Source of the DNA: Demequina sediminis | GTDB taxonomy: Bacteria; Actinomycetota; Actinomycetes; Actinomycetales; Demequinaceae | Assembly: GCF_030296675.1 (NCBI RefSeq) | Contig: NZ_AP027736.1 | Location: 1,984,001-2,048,000 of the forward strand | Reading direction: 5' to 3' | DNA length: 64,000 bases | Shown: positions 33,354 through 43,043 of the stretch, one piece after another | Layout of the letters: each line of letters starts with the position of its first letter | Position numbering within the stretch: position 1 is the first letter of the stretch | Notes under the pieces: generated by a model | Seen by the model: the letters and a program-made list of their open reading frames with translations, nothing else | Told to the model about the DNA's origin: nothing | Database searches by the model: none | Translations under genes and position numbers: made by a program

Positions 33354-33871
33354 GCCAGCTCTCGATCACGCTGTTGCGGATGGGCTTTCTGGTGCTCTTG
33401 TGGGCGCTGGTGCTCTCCGCGATTGCCGTGCTTCGCGCGGACCTCTATGGCACGCGCATCACGGCGAGGGGCCGCGGTCGAGAGTCACGACGGGCGGCCG
33501 ATGCTCGGGCCGACAAGACCGCCGCGCCCGGCCGAGCGTCCACGGGGGTACGCACGGGGTCGATCTCGACCAAGGATCCCGCGGCGGGCCACCTCGCAGT
33601 GACGGCCGGCCCCCTCAAGGGCACGACGATCCCGCTGGGCTCGGCACCCGTCCTGGTCGGCCGCGCGAGCACCTGCACTCTCGTCATCGACGACGACTAC
33701 TGCTCCGCCAAGCACTGCCGCATCTATCCCGACGGTGACCGCTGGATGATCGAGGATCTGGGCTCGACGAACGGCACCTACCTCGGCAATCAGCGCGTGA
33801 CGGACCCGGTGCCGTTCCGCGAGGGCGAGGTCGTGCGCATCGGCGCCACCGCCCTGGAGCTGCGCCGCTGA
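33350..33871 (+). CDS. fhaB: FhaB: membrane-anchored FHA-domain protein
   Basis: 173 residues from GTG 33350. One N-terminal membrane helix (about 8-28) and a C-terminal FHA domain (about 100-170) with VGRASTCTLVIDDDYCSAKHC and LGSTNGTYL. Phosphothreonine reader at the membrane, partner of the kinases downstream. Overlaps both neighbours. Confidence 0.93.
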   Translation: MSQLSITLLRMGFLVLLWALVLSAIAVLRADLYGTRITARGRGRESRRAADARADKTAAPGRASTGVRTGSISTKDPAAGHLAVTAGPLKGTTIPLGSAPVLVGRASTCTLVIDDDYCSAKHCRIYPDGDRWMIEDLGSTNGTYLGNQRVTDPVPFREGEVVRIGATALELRR

Positions 33872-35070
33872 TGTTCCTCGGGATCCACTTTGCCGCGCGC
33901 TCCGACGTGGGTCTCGTGCGCTCAAGCAACCAGGATTCCGGCTTCGCGGGCCCCCATCTGCTGGCCGTCGCGGACGGCATGGGCGGCGCGGCGGGCGGCG
34001 ACATCGCCTCCTCGATCGCGATCGCGCGCCTCGCGGCCCTCGAGGGCGAGGCCCACGGTCCCGACGACGCGCTTGACGAGCTCAAGTCCGCGATCTCCGA
34101 CGCCCACGCGCAGATCGTGATGCGCGCGCGCAACGACCCGGAACTGTCGGGGCTCGGCACCACGGTGACCGCGCTGCTGCGTTCGGGCGCGACGCTGTCG
34201 ATGGCGCACATCGGCGACTCGCGCGCCTACCTGCTTCGCGACGGCGTGCTCGATCAGGTCACCACCGATCACTCGTTCGTCCAGCATCTGGTCGACACGG
34301 GCCGGCTGTCCGTCGCGGATGCCGAGCATCACCCCAAGCGTTCGATGCTGCTGCGCGTCCTGGGAGACATCGACGCGGACATCCCGGTCGACATCTCGGT
34401 GCGCGAGACGCGTGCGGGCGACCGCTGGATGTTGTGCTCCGACGGCCTATCCGGGGTCGTCAGCAAGGACACGATCCGGGAGACGATGCTCGAGGTCGCC
34501 GACCCGGGCGACTGCGCCGACGCGCTCGTGGGCCTCGCCCTCTCCGCCGGCGCGCCCGACAACGTCACGTGCGTGATCGGGGACATCGTCGACATCGACG
34601 CGTCACCCGACGGCGTAGGCCCGCCGACCGCGTCGCAGATCGTCGGATCGGCCGCGCGCGACCGCCGCAAGCCCTCGGCGGGCGGCGACACCCCCGCGGG
34701 CAAGGCGGCCCGCCTGGCCGCGCGCGAAGACCCGGACGACGAGGACGAACCTGCGCGCGACGGCTGGCAGCGCCTGCGCCCGTGGATCCTGCCCTTCGTC
34801 GTGCTGCTCGCCCTGGTGGGCGCCGCGTGGGGCGGGTACTGGTGGTCGCAGCAGCAGTACTTCGTGGGCGAATCCGATGGCTTCGTGACGATCTACCGGG
34901 GCATCCCCGAGTCTCTCGGCTCTCTCACGCTGTCGACCGTGGTCGAGAAGACCGGCGTCCCCGTCGATGAGCTCGCGCCCTATCAGCGGGAGCGGGTGAG
35001 CGACGCGATCCGGGTGGGCACCTTTGAGCAGGCCACGGCCGTCGTCGCCTCCCTGGGAACGGGCGCGTAG
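33871..35070 (+). CDS. pstP: PP2C-family Ser/Thr phosphatase
   Basis: 399 residues. The catalytic PP2C domain occupies about 1-235 with metal-binding Asp in VADGMGG (Asp35), GDSRAYLLRDG and CSDGLSG. A linker, one membrane helix (about 303-325) and a 75-residue extracytoplasmic tail follow. It removes phosphates placed by PknA/PknB. It begins one base inside the fhaB stop. Confidence 0.95.
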   Translation: MFLGIHFAARSDVGLVRSSNQDSGFAGPHLLAVADGMGGAAGGDIASSIAIARLAALEGEAHGPDDALDELKSAISDAHAQIVMRARNDPELSGLGTTVTALLRSGATLSMAHIGDSRAYLLRDGVLDQVTTDHSFVQHLVDTGRLSVADAEHHPKRSMLLRVLGDIDADIPVDISVRETRAGDRWMLCSDGLSGVVSKDTIRETMLEVADPGDCADALVGLALSAGAPDNVTCVIGDIVDIDASPDGVGPPTASQIVGSAARDRRKPSAGGDTPAGKAARLAAREDPDDEDEPARDGWQRLRPWILPFVVLLALVGAAWGGYWWSQQQYFVGESDGFVTIYRGIPESLGSLTLSTVVEKTGVPVDELAPYQRERVSDAIRVGTFEQATAVVASLGTGA

Positions 35071-36412
35071 TGGCGACCGTCGCCGAGGTGACGGTCCGCA
35101 CGGGCCGGCGCTCCGAACTGGGGCTGCTCGCGCTCGCCACCGGCGTGGCCGTGCTGTCGCGCGGACTCGTCGACTATCACGCCGACGTCCTCGAGCTCGG
35201 GGGCTCGGCGCGTACGCGCTGGGCTGGATCGCGGTGAGCCTCGTGCTGCACTTCGCGGTGCGGCGGTGGGCCTCCTTCGCCGATCCCGTCCTGCTCCCCG
35301 CGGTGCTCGCGCTCAACGGAATCGGCCTCGCGATGATCCGCCGGATCGACTTCGCCTATGCGGATCGCGGCCGCGACACCTCCTTCGGTGAGGTGCAGAT
35401 CGTGTGGAGCCTCCTCGGGGCGGCCTTGGCGGTCGCGGTCATCCTGCTGCTGCGCGACTACCGCCTGCTGCGGCGCTTCACGTACACCGCCGGCGTGCTC
35501 GGTCTCGTGGGGCTCGTGCTTCCCCTCATGCCCGTGATCGGCACGCAGATCAACGGCGCGCGCATCTGGATCACGGTCTTCGGGCGGTCGCTGCAGCCCG
35601 CCGAGTTCGCCAAGATCGCCTTCGTCATCTTCTTCGCGGGCTATCTGGTGTCGAACAGGGACACGCTCGCGCTGGCCGGACCCAAGGTCCTCGGGATGCG
35701 CTTCCCGCGCCCGCGCGACATGGGACCGCTCGCGCTCGTGTGGGTCGCCGCAATGATGGTGCAGATCTACGAGCGCGACCTGGGCACCTCGCTCCTGCTC
35801 TTCGGGATCTTTGTCGCGATGCTCTACGTCGCGACCGAGAGGCTCAGCTGGGTGATCGTCGGCATGGGCATGTTCGCGGCGGGCGCGGTGCTCGCGGGGA
35901 CACTGTTCAGCCACGTCGGTTCGCGCTACACGGCGTGGCTGCACGCGCTCGACCCCGAGGTCTACCGCTCGGGCGCGTCCGAGCAGCTCGTGCGCGGCCT
36001 GTTCGGCATGGCCTCGGGCGGGCTGTTCGGCACCGGCTGGGGCGAGGGGCGACCCGACCTCGTGCCGTATGCCGAGTCCGACTTCATCGTCAGCTCGCTC
36101 GGCGAGGAGCTGGGCCTCACGGGGCTGATGGCGATCCTCACGCTGTACGTGATCATCGTGCAGCGCGCGATGCGCACCGCGATCGGCGTGCGCCACGGCT
36201 TTGGCAAGCTCCTCGCGGCCGGGCTCGGCTTCGCGATCGCGCTCCAGGTCTTTATCGTCGTGGGCGGTGTCACGCGCGTCATCCCCCTCACCGGCCTCAC
36301 CACGCCGTTCCTCGCCTACGGCGGCTCGTCGATGCTGGCCAACTGGGTGATCGTGGGCCTGCTCCTGCGCATCTCGGACCAGGCCCGCCGCCCCGAGGAG
36401 GTGCGCGCGTGA
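35070..36412 (+). CDS. rodA: FtsW/RodA/SpoVE-family peptidoglycan polymerase
   Basis: About 447 residues with ten or more membrane helices. It has the SEDS signatures NGARIWITVFGRSLQPAEFAKIA, YERDLGTSLLLFG and the C-terminal PFLAYGGSSMLANW. Glycosyltransferase partner of the class B PBP encoded next. The start GTG 35070 shares a base with the pstP stop codon. A G5 run at 35199-35203 should be G6; corrected, the protein reads ELGGLGAYALGWIAVSLV. Confidence 0.94.
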
Positions 36413-37872
36413 ACGAGCCCGTGCGTCGACTGTCCGTCGTCGTCCTCGTGATGTTCCTCGCCCTGATGTCGGCGGCCTCGTACATCCAGGTGATCTCCGC
36501 GGGCGACCTCAACCAGGACCCGCGCAACGTACGCACGCTCTACCGCGAGTACGGCACCTTCCGTGGGCCCATCGTGGTCGACGGCGAGTCCGTGGTGTGG
36601 TCGCAGTCCGTCGACTCGCCCTTCAACTTCCAGCGCACCTACGCCGACGGCCCCCTGTACGCGTCCGTCACGGGCTACTACTCGATCGTGTTCGGCCGCA
36701 CGGCGATCGAGCAGACCGAGAACGAGCTTCTCGCCGGCACGGCCGACTCGCTGTTCTGGACCAGGCTGGGCAACCTCGCCTCGGGAGAGACGCAGCGCGG
36801 CGCGAGCGTCGAGCTCACGCTCAGCGCCGCGATCCAGGAGGCCGCCGCCGCCGCGCTGGGCGACAACACCGGAGCGGTCGTCGCGCTCGACCCCGCGACG
36901 GGCGAGGTGCTCGCGATGGTGACGAGCCCCACGTACGACCCCGCCCTGCTCGCGAGCCACAGCTCCGCCGAGGTCAACGCGAACTACCAGGAGCTGCTCG
37001 CCCAGGAGGACGGTCCGCTCGTCAATCGGGCGATCGCCGGCGACACCTACCCGCCGGGCTCGACCTTCAAGCTCATCGTGTCCGCCGCGGCCCTCGAGGC
37101 CGGATACGAGGCGGACTCGGAGTTGTACGCGCCCGACGAGCTACCGCTCCCGCAGAGCTCGAACGTGCTGGGCAACTACGGCGGAGCCGCGTGCTCCGAC
37201 GACGAGCGCCAGACCCTCGCCGACGCGCTGCGCATCAGCTGCAACACCGCCTTCGCCAACCTGGGCATGACGCTCGGGTGGGGCGTCATTGAGCGCAAGG
37301 CGAAGGAGTTCGGCTGGGGAGAGCAGCTCTCCATCCCGCTCGCGGTGACGCCGTCACGCCTCCCCGAGAACCCCGACAGGGCGCAGACCGCGATGGCGTC
37401 GATCGGCCAGTACGACGACCGCGCCACTCCGCTGCAGATGGCGATGGTGGCCGCCGGCATCGCGAACGACGGCGTCCTCATGAGCCCCTACCTCGTGGAC
37501 CAGGTGCGCGACGCGAGCCTGCGCCTCATCGAGGACTCGGAGCCCGAGGAGTTCTCCTCGCCCATGACGACGGCGGACGCGAACACGCTCACCGAGATGA
37601 TGGTCGGCGTGGTCGAGTCGGGCAGCGCGACATCGGCGCAGATCCCCGGCGTGCGCGTCGCAGGCAAGACCGGCACCGCGGAGACGGGCACCGACGAGCG
37701 GCCGCACGCGTGGTTCGTCGGCTTCGCCCCCGCCGAGGACCCGGTCATCGCGATCGCGGTGCTCGTCGAGAACGGCGGGTCGACCGACGGCGAGATCACG
37801 GGCGGCCGGGTCGCGGCGCCGATCGCGCGCTCCGTGATCGAGGCCGCCCTCACGGAACGGGCGGGAGGCTGA
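36409..37872 (+). CDS. pbpA: Class B penicillin-binding protein (transpeptidase)
   Basis: 487 residues from GTG 36409, overlapping the upstream stop (GTGA). N-terminal membrane anchor, then a transpeptidase domain with the three active-site motifs STFK (Ser218-Lys221), SCN (277-279) and KTG (420-422). It cross-links peptidoglycan together with the SEDS protein. Cell-division or elongation partner in the Pkn-controlled locus. Confidence 0.96.
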   Translation: MNEPVRRLSVVVLVMFLALMSAASYIQVISAGDLNQDPRNVRTLYREYGTFRGPIVVDGESVVWSQSVDSPFNFQRTYADGPLYASVTGYYSIVFGRTAIEQTENELLAGTADSLFWTRLGNLASGETQRGASVELTLSAAIQEAAAAALGDNTGAVVALDPATGEVLAMVTSPTYDPALLASHSSAEVNANYQELLAQEDGPLVNRAIAGDTYPPGSTFKLIVSAAALEAGYEADSELYAPDELPLPQSSNVLGNYGGAACSDDERQTLADALRISCNTAFANLGMTLGWGVIERKAKEFGWGEQLSIPLAVTPSRLPENPDRAQTAMASIGQYDDRATPLQMAMVAAGIANDGVLMSPYLVDQVRDASLRLIEDSEPEEFSSPMTTADANTLTEMMVGVVESGSATSAQIPGVRVAGKTGTAETGTDERPHAWFVGFAPAEDPVIAIAVLVENGGSTDGEITGGRVAAPIARSVIEAALTERAGG

Positions 37873-37873
37873 C

Positions 37874-38914
37874 ATGGCGATTCACGCGGGGACCACGCTT
37901 GGCGGACGCTACGTACTGCGCTCGCTGCTCGCGGTGGGCGGCATGGGTGAGGTGTGGCGCGGCACGGATGCCGACCTCGAACGCGACGTCGCCGTCAAGG
38001 TGCTCAAGGACGGCGCGGCGGAAAACGAGACGTTCCTCAAGCGCTTCCGCAACGAGGCGACCAACGCGGCGGGGCTGTTGCACGCCAACATCGCGCAGGT
38101 CTACGACTTTGGCGACCACGACGGCACGCCCTACCTAGTCATGGAGCTCGTCGAGGGCGAGCCGCTGTCGACGATCCTCGAGCGCGAGCACACGCTCGAG
38201 GAGGCCCGGCTCGTCACGCTCCTGCGCCACACGTGCCGCGGGCTCGACGCCGCGCACGCCGCCGGCGTCATGCACCGCGACGTCAAGCCGGGCAACCTCC
38301 TGGTCCAGGAGGGCGACCACGTCAAGATCACGGACTTCGGCGTGAGTCGAGGCACCGACCAGACCACGCTCACGGCGACCGGCATGGTGATGGGTACCGC
38401 CCAGTACCTCGCCCCCGAACTCGCGCTCGGCAAGCCCGCGACCCCAGCCTCGGACCTCTACGCGATGGGCATCATCGCGTTCGAGGCCGTCGTGGGCAAG
38501 AGGCCGTTCACGGCCGCGAGCGCGGTCGACATCGCGATCTCGCAGGTCAACGACCCCGTGCCGCCGTTGCCTGAGGGCGTATCGCCCGACCTCGCGGCGC
38601 TCATCCTGAAGCTTCTCGAGAAGAACCCGCGCCGCCGCCCTCACTCCGCCCTCGAGCTCGACCGCATGCTCGCGAGCCTCGAGCTCATCGAGGCGGGCAG
38701 CGAAGTGCCGGTGCCCGCCTCGAGCGCGGTGCCGATTGCCGCGCCCGCACGCCGCGCGATGCCCCCTCGATCGCACCACGAGAATTCCGACCACGCCCCG
38801 ACGTCGAACGTCGCCGGCCGCGACCCCGGTAGGTGCGACAATGGCCCCCAGCACGACGGACCACGAAGGACACTCCATGAACGAAGAGCCGAAGATCCTC
38901 GCCGGACGGTATGA
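37874..38914 (+). CDS. pknA: Serine/threonine protein kinase PknA
   Basis: Up to 346 residues. The kinase domain is at about 13-275, with Lys42, HRDVKPGN (Asp136) and DFG 154-156. There is no membrane helix, unlike many PknA proteins. The last 50 residues run past the pknB start (38877) and look unlike coding sequence in this frame. Another frame ends in a basic tail (EFRPRPDVERRRPRPR) near 38832, so a one-base loss near 38757 may have altered the C-terminus. Confidence 0.9.
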   Translation: MAIHAGTTLGGRYVLRSLLAVGGMGEVWRGTDADLERDVAVKVLKDGAAENETFLKRFRNEATNAAGLLHANIAQVYDFGDHDGTPYLVMELVEGEPLSTILEREHTLEEARLVTLLRHTCRGLDAAHAAGVMHRDVKPGNLLVQEGDHVKITDFGVSRGTDQTTLTATGMVMGTAQYLAPELALGKPATPASDLYAMGIIAFEAVVGKRPFTAASAVDIAISQVNDPVPPLPEGVSPDLAALILKLLEKNPRRRPHSALELDRMLASLELIEAGSEVPVPASSAVPIAAPARRAMPPRSHHENSDHAPTSNVAGRDPGRCDNGPQHDGPRRTLHERRAEDPRRTV

Positions 38915-41012
38915 GGTCGGCGACCTCATCGGCCGCGGCGGGATGGCCGAGGTCCATGTCGGCTACGACACGCGGCTGGGCCGCACCGTAGCGATCAAGA
39001 TCCTGCGCGCGGACCTCGCGCGCGATCCGTCCTTCCAGACGCGCTTCCGCCGCGAGGCCCAGGCGGCCGCGGGCCTCAACCACCCCAGCATCGTCGCCGT
39101 GTACGACACGGGCGAGGACACGATCGTGGGCGCGAACGGCAACCCTCAGGCGGTGCCGTTCATCGTGATGGAGTACGTCGAGGGTCACACCGTCCGCGAG
39201 ATCCTCAAGGGCGACGTCGCGGCGCCCATCGACGAGGCCGTCGAGATCACCGCGGGAGTGCTCGCGGCCCTCGACTACTCGCACCACGCCGGGCTGGTCC
39301 ACCGCGACATCAAGCCCGCCAACATCATGCTCACGCCCACGGGCGCGGTGAAGGTCATGGACTTCGGCATCGCGCGTGCGCTCGCCGATGCCGGCCAGAC
39401 CATGACCCAGACGCAGGCGGTCGTGGGGACGGCGCAGTACCTCTCTCCCGAGCAGGCGCGCGGCGAGAACGTCGACGCCCGGTCGGACCTCTACTCGACC
39501 GGCTGCGTGCTCTTCGAGCTGCTGACCGGACGGCCGCCCTTCGTGGGCGACTCGCCGGTCTCCGTGGCGTACCAGCACGTGCGCGAGCCCGCGCCGCGTC
39601 CGTCGGAGTTCGCGTCCGACGTGCCAGAAGAGCTCGACCGCGTGGTGCTGCGTGCGCTCAGCAAGAACCGCGACGAGCGCTACTCGAGCGCCCAGGAGTT
39701 CCTCGCGGACCTGCGCGCGGTCATGGCGGGAGACGAGATCTCGCCGTCGACCGGGGCGATCGCGCTGGGTTCGGCGGCGCTGGGTTCGGCGGCGCTGGGA
39801 GCCGGCGTCGCGGGCGTGGCCGCCGCGGCGGGCGGTCCCGAGACCGGAGCGACCGAGATCATGCCGAGCGCTCCCGTCACAGGCGAGACGGCCGTCATGG
39901 AGGGTGGCCCGTGGGCCGCCGTCGGACAGCCGCCGTCGATCTCTCCCCAGGGCGACCCCGTCACCGGAGCGGTCGGCACGCTCGAGGAGGACGAGGACGA
40001 CGCCGCGGCGCTGCGCAAGCGCCGCATCATCCAGTGGTCGATCCTGGGCGCCGCGCTCCTCGCCGCGATCCTGCTCATCATCGCGCTGTTCATGATGACG
40101 CGCGACACACCGGGCGCCGAGCCCAGTCCGTCCGCCGAGACCATCGCCCTCACCAACCTCGCGGGCATGACCCAGGCCGAGGCCGAGGCAGAACTCGAGG
40201 CGCTCGGCCTCGAGGGCACCTTCACGCCAGAGGCCTCCGACACGGTCGAAGAGGGGCTCGTCACGCGCACCGATCCGGAGGCGCGCCTCATGGTGCCCGT
40301 GGGCTCGACGGTCGAGGTGTTCGTGTCGTCGGGCGCGGACGTCGTCATCGTGCCCGATGTCCGCGGCTTCGAAGAGGACGTGGCCCGTAAGGCGCTCGAG
40401 GATGCCGGCCTGCGCGTGGTGCGCACCGACACCGAGGACGACGGCGGAATCGATGCCGGCCGTGCGTCGAGCACGGATCCCGCGGCGAACGAGGAGGTGC
40501 CGCGCGATACCGCGGTCACGCTCTACCTGTCGACGGGCGAGGTGGAGCTGCCGAACCTCGTGGGGTCGACCGAGTCGGACGCCCGCGCACAGATCAGCGA
40601 GCTGGGGCTCGTGCCCAGCGTCACGTACCGCGAGACCGGCGACGAGCCGGCGGGCCGCGTGCTCAAGCAGGAGCCGGGCGCAGGCAAGGTCGCGCGCGGC
40701 TCGACCGTGACGCTCACGGTCGCCGAGGCGCCGTCGACGGTCGCCGTGCCCGACGTCGTGGGACGCTCCGAGGGCGCGGCCCGCAACGACATCACGGGCC
40801 AGGGCCTCGAGGTGGGCAACGTGTCGACGGACACGTCCGCCGCCGACCCCGACAAGGCGGGCACCGTGAAGTCGACCAACCCGCGCGGCGGCACGCAGGT
40901 CACCCCGGGCACGGTCGTCGACCTGGTGCTGTGGTGCGACGTGCGCTCCGTGACGGTCACGCCCGACCCCGAGAACCCCGAGGCCACCGAGCAGCATTTC
41001 GAGTGCCGATAG
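38877..41012 (+). CDS. pknB: Serine/threonine protein kinase PknB with PASTA repeats
   Basis: 711 residues. Kinase domain about 11-280 with Lys41, HRDIKPAN (Asp144) and DFG 162-164. An acidic/Ala-rich linker leads to a membrane helix at about 379-402. Four extracellular PASTA domains (about 415-690) with VVIVPDVRGFEEDVA and VAVPDVVGRSEGAA follow. PASTA repeats sense peptidoglycan fragments or lipid II. ATG 38877 has GAAGGA about eight bases upstream. Confidence 0.96.
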   Translation: MNEEPKILAGRYEVGDLIGRGGMAEVHVGYDTRLGRTVAIKILRADLARDPSFQTRFRREAQAAAGLNHPSIVAVYDTGEDTIVGANGNPQAVPFIVMEYVEGHTVREILKGDVAAPIDEAVEITAGVLAALDYSHHAGLVHRDIKPANIMLTPTGAVKVMDFGIARALADAGQTMTQTQAVVGTAQYLSPEQARGENVDARSDLYSTGCVLFELLTGRPPFVGDSPVSVAYQHVREPAPRPSEFASDVPEELDRVVLRALSKNRDERYSSAQEFLADLRAVMAGDEISPSTGAIALGSAALGSAALGAGVAGVAAAAGGPETGATEIMPSAPVTGETAVMEGGPWAAVGQPPSISPQGDPVTGAVGTLEEDEDDAAALRKRRIIQWSILGAALLAAILLIIALFMMTRDTPGAEPSPSAETIALTNLAGMTQAEAEAELEALGLEGTFTPEASDTVEEGLVTRTDPEARLMVPVGSTVEVFVSSGADVVIVPDVRGFEEDVARKALEDAGLRVVRTDTEDDGGIDAGRASSTDPAANEEVPRDTAVTLYLSTGEVELPNLVGSTESDARAQISELGLVPSVTYRETGDEPAGRVLKQEPGAGKVARGSTVTLTVAEAPSTVAVPDVVGRSEGAARNDITGQGLEVGNVSTDTSAADPDKAGTVKSTNPRGGTQVTPGTVVDLVLWCDVRSVTVTPDPENPEATEQHFECR

Positions 41013-41028
41013 TCACGGTTCAATGACG

Positions 41029-41063
41029 GCGCCGCCCCCGGGGAATACCCCCGGGGGCGGCGC
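41029..41063 (+). terminator. Terminator after pknB
   Basis: 15-bp perfect GC stem (GCGCCGCCCCCGGGG and complement) with a 5-nt loop, 17 bp past the pknB stop and 14 bp before crtE. It separates the growth locus from the carotenoid operon. Confidence 0.8.
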
Positions 41064-41076
41064 TGTCTATGCTGGC

Positions 41077-42162
41077 ATGATGATGCCCCTCGCCACCGTC
41101 GACGGGGTGCGCGACTTTGTCGTCAGCGGCCTGCCCGCGGTCCAACGCGCCCTCGACGACCACGTCACCCAGGCCATGTCAGAGCTGCCTGCGGCCGGCA
41201 CCGACTACCGCAACCTGTGGGCGTCGATCGGCGACCAGTACCTGGGCGGCAAGAACCTGCGGCCGTCGCTCACGCTCGCCGCGTATGCGGGGCTGGGCGG
41301 CGACGAGCCCGAGGCCGTGGTGCCGGTGGCCGCCGCGATGGAGATGCTCCACACCGCGATGCTCATCCACGACGACATCCTCGATGGCGACGAGGTCAGG
41401 CGGGGCCGCCCGAACGTCGCGGGCACGCGCCGGCGCGCGCTCGCCGGCAGCACGCTGGCGCCCGCCCAGGTGGACGCTCACGTGCTGTCCGCCGCACTCC
41501 TGGGCGGCGACCTGGCCCTGGCATCGTCCTACGACCTCATCTCGCGCGCGAAGCTTCCCGCGCACCACCGCATCGCGTGTCTCGACCTCGTCACGCGCGC
41601 GATCCGCACCACGATCGCAGGCGAACTCCTCGACATGTATGCGGACGTGCTCGCTCCCGAGGACGCGAACTCGCTCCTGGTCGCCGAGCTCAAGACGGCA
41701 ACCTACTCCGTCGTGGTGCCGATGCTGGCGGGCGCGCAGCTCGCGGGGGCGGACCCCACGATGGTGAGCCACCTCGAGAAGCTGGGCGCGTCGCTCGGGC
41801 TGAGCTTCCAGCTGATCGACGACGACCTGGGCGTGTTCGGCGACCCGGCCCTCACCGGCAAGTCCGTCCTGTCGGACCTGCGGGCGGGCAAGCGCACCGA
41901 GTTGCTGCGCCTCGGCTTCCAGCAGGCCGATGCCCCCGGCCGTGCGGTGCTCGCCGCCGCGGTGGGCAACTCGCGCCTCGACGACGCGGGAGCGGATCGT
42001 GTGCGCGAGGTGCTCATCGAGTCGGGCGCCCGCAAGCGCGCTCTCGCCGTCGCGCGTCAGCACACCAAGGTCGCGCGCCGCATCGCCTCCGAGCGCATCC
42101 CGTCGCCGCTGTCGGGCTTCCTGGTCGACCTCATGGACGAGCTGGAGGGGCGCTCGTCGTGA
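41077..42162 (+). CDS. crtE: Geranylgeranyl diphosphate synthase
   Basis: 361 residues, trans-isoprenyl diphosphate synthase. First Asp-rich motif DDILD (99-103) and second DDDLG (about 247). It makes the C20 precursor for phytoene. Three consecutive ATG codons (41077, 41080, 41083) can start it. First gene of the carotenoid operon, with its stop overlapping crtB (GTGA). Confidence 0.93.
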   Translation: MMMPLATVDGVRDFVVSGLPAVQRALDDHVTQAMSELPAAGTDYRNLWASIGDQYLGGKNLRPSLTLAAYAGLGGDEPEAVVPVAAAMEMLHTAMLIHDDILDGDEVRRGRPNVAGTRRRALAGSTLAPAQVDAHVLSAALLGGDLALASSYDLISRAKLPAHHRIACLDLVTRAIRTTIAGELLDMYADVLAPEDANSLLVAELKTATYSVVVPMLAGAQLAGADPTMVSHLEKLGASLGLSFQLIDDDLGVFGDPALTGKSVLSDLRAGKRTELLRLGFQQADAPGRAVLAAAVGNSRLDDAGADRVREVLIESGARKRALAVARQHTKVARRIASERIPSPLSGFLVDLMDELEGRSS

Positions 42163-43043
42163 GCCCCTCGCACCGCCAGCCCTCCGATCCATCCCCCTCC
42201 CTCGCCCTCTACGACGCGACGGCCCGCGACGCAGCCGCGCGCGTGATCGCGCGCTACTCGACCTCGTTCGGGCTGGGCACGCGGCTGCTGGGCCGCGCGA
42301 TGCGCGCACACATCGAGGCGATCTACGCGATGGTGCGGGTCGCCGACGAGGTGGTCGACACCTATCGAGGGGACGATGCCGAGGCCCAGTTGGAGAGGTT
42401 CGTCGCCGAGGTGCACGCGGCGATGGACGGCGGCTTCAGCACGGACCTGGTCGCCCACGCGTTCGGACTCACCGCGCGCGAGGTGGGGATCACGCGCGAA
42501 CAGACCGAGCCGTTCTTCGCGTCGATGCGCATGGACCTCACGCGGACGGTCCACACGCGGGACTCGCTCGCCGCGTACATCTTCGGCTCCGCCGAGGTCG
42601 TGGGGGAGATGTGCCTCGCGGTCTTCGTCAACACGGGACACGGCCCCCGTCCGCTGGATCCCGACGTGCGTGCCGGCGCGCGGCGCCTGGGCGCCGCCTA
42701 TCAGAAGGTGAATTTCTTGAGAGACCTCGCAAGCGACACCTCGAACCTAGGCCGGTCGTACTTTCCCGGCGTGACGGCGACGACCCTGACGGATGCGACG
42801 CTGGCCGAGCTGGTCGCGGACTGCCGCGCGGACATTCGCGCGGCGGAGGCGACGCTGCCCGCCCTGCCGCGACGCGCGCGCGTCGCCGTGGGCACCACGG
42901 TCGACATCTACGCCCGGCTGCTGCGGCAGATCGAGGCCACCCCGGCGCGCGAGCTCGAGCGCCGCCGCGTGCGCGTCGCGGACCCGATCAAGGCCGCCCT
43001 CGCGGCACGCAACGCGTGCGGACTGCGCGGGAGGACCGCATGA
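42159..43043 (+). CDS. crtB: Phytoene synthase
   Basis: 294 residues from GTG 42159. Squalene/phytoene synthase family with VRVADEVVD as the first Asp-rich motif and KVNFLRDLASD as the second. It joins two GGPP to phytoene. Overlaps crtE and crtI by 4 nt each. Confidence 0.93.
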   Translation: MSPSHRQPSDPSPSLALYDATARDAAARVIARYSTSFGLGTRLLGRAMRAHIEAIYAMVRVADEVVDTYRGDDAEAQLERFVAEVHAAMDGGFSTDLVAHAFGLTAREVGITREQTEPFFASMRMDLTRTVHTRDSLAAYIFGSAEVVGEMCLAVFVNTGHGPRPLDPDVRAGARRLGAAYQKVNFLRDLASDTSNLGRSYFPGVTATTLTDATLAELVADCRADIRAAEATLPALPRRARVAVGTTVDIYARLLRQIEATPARELERRRVRVADPIKAALAARNACGLRGRTA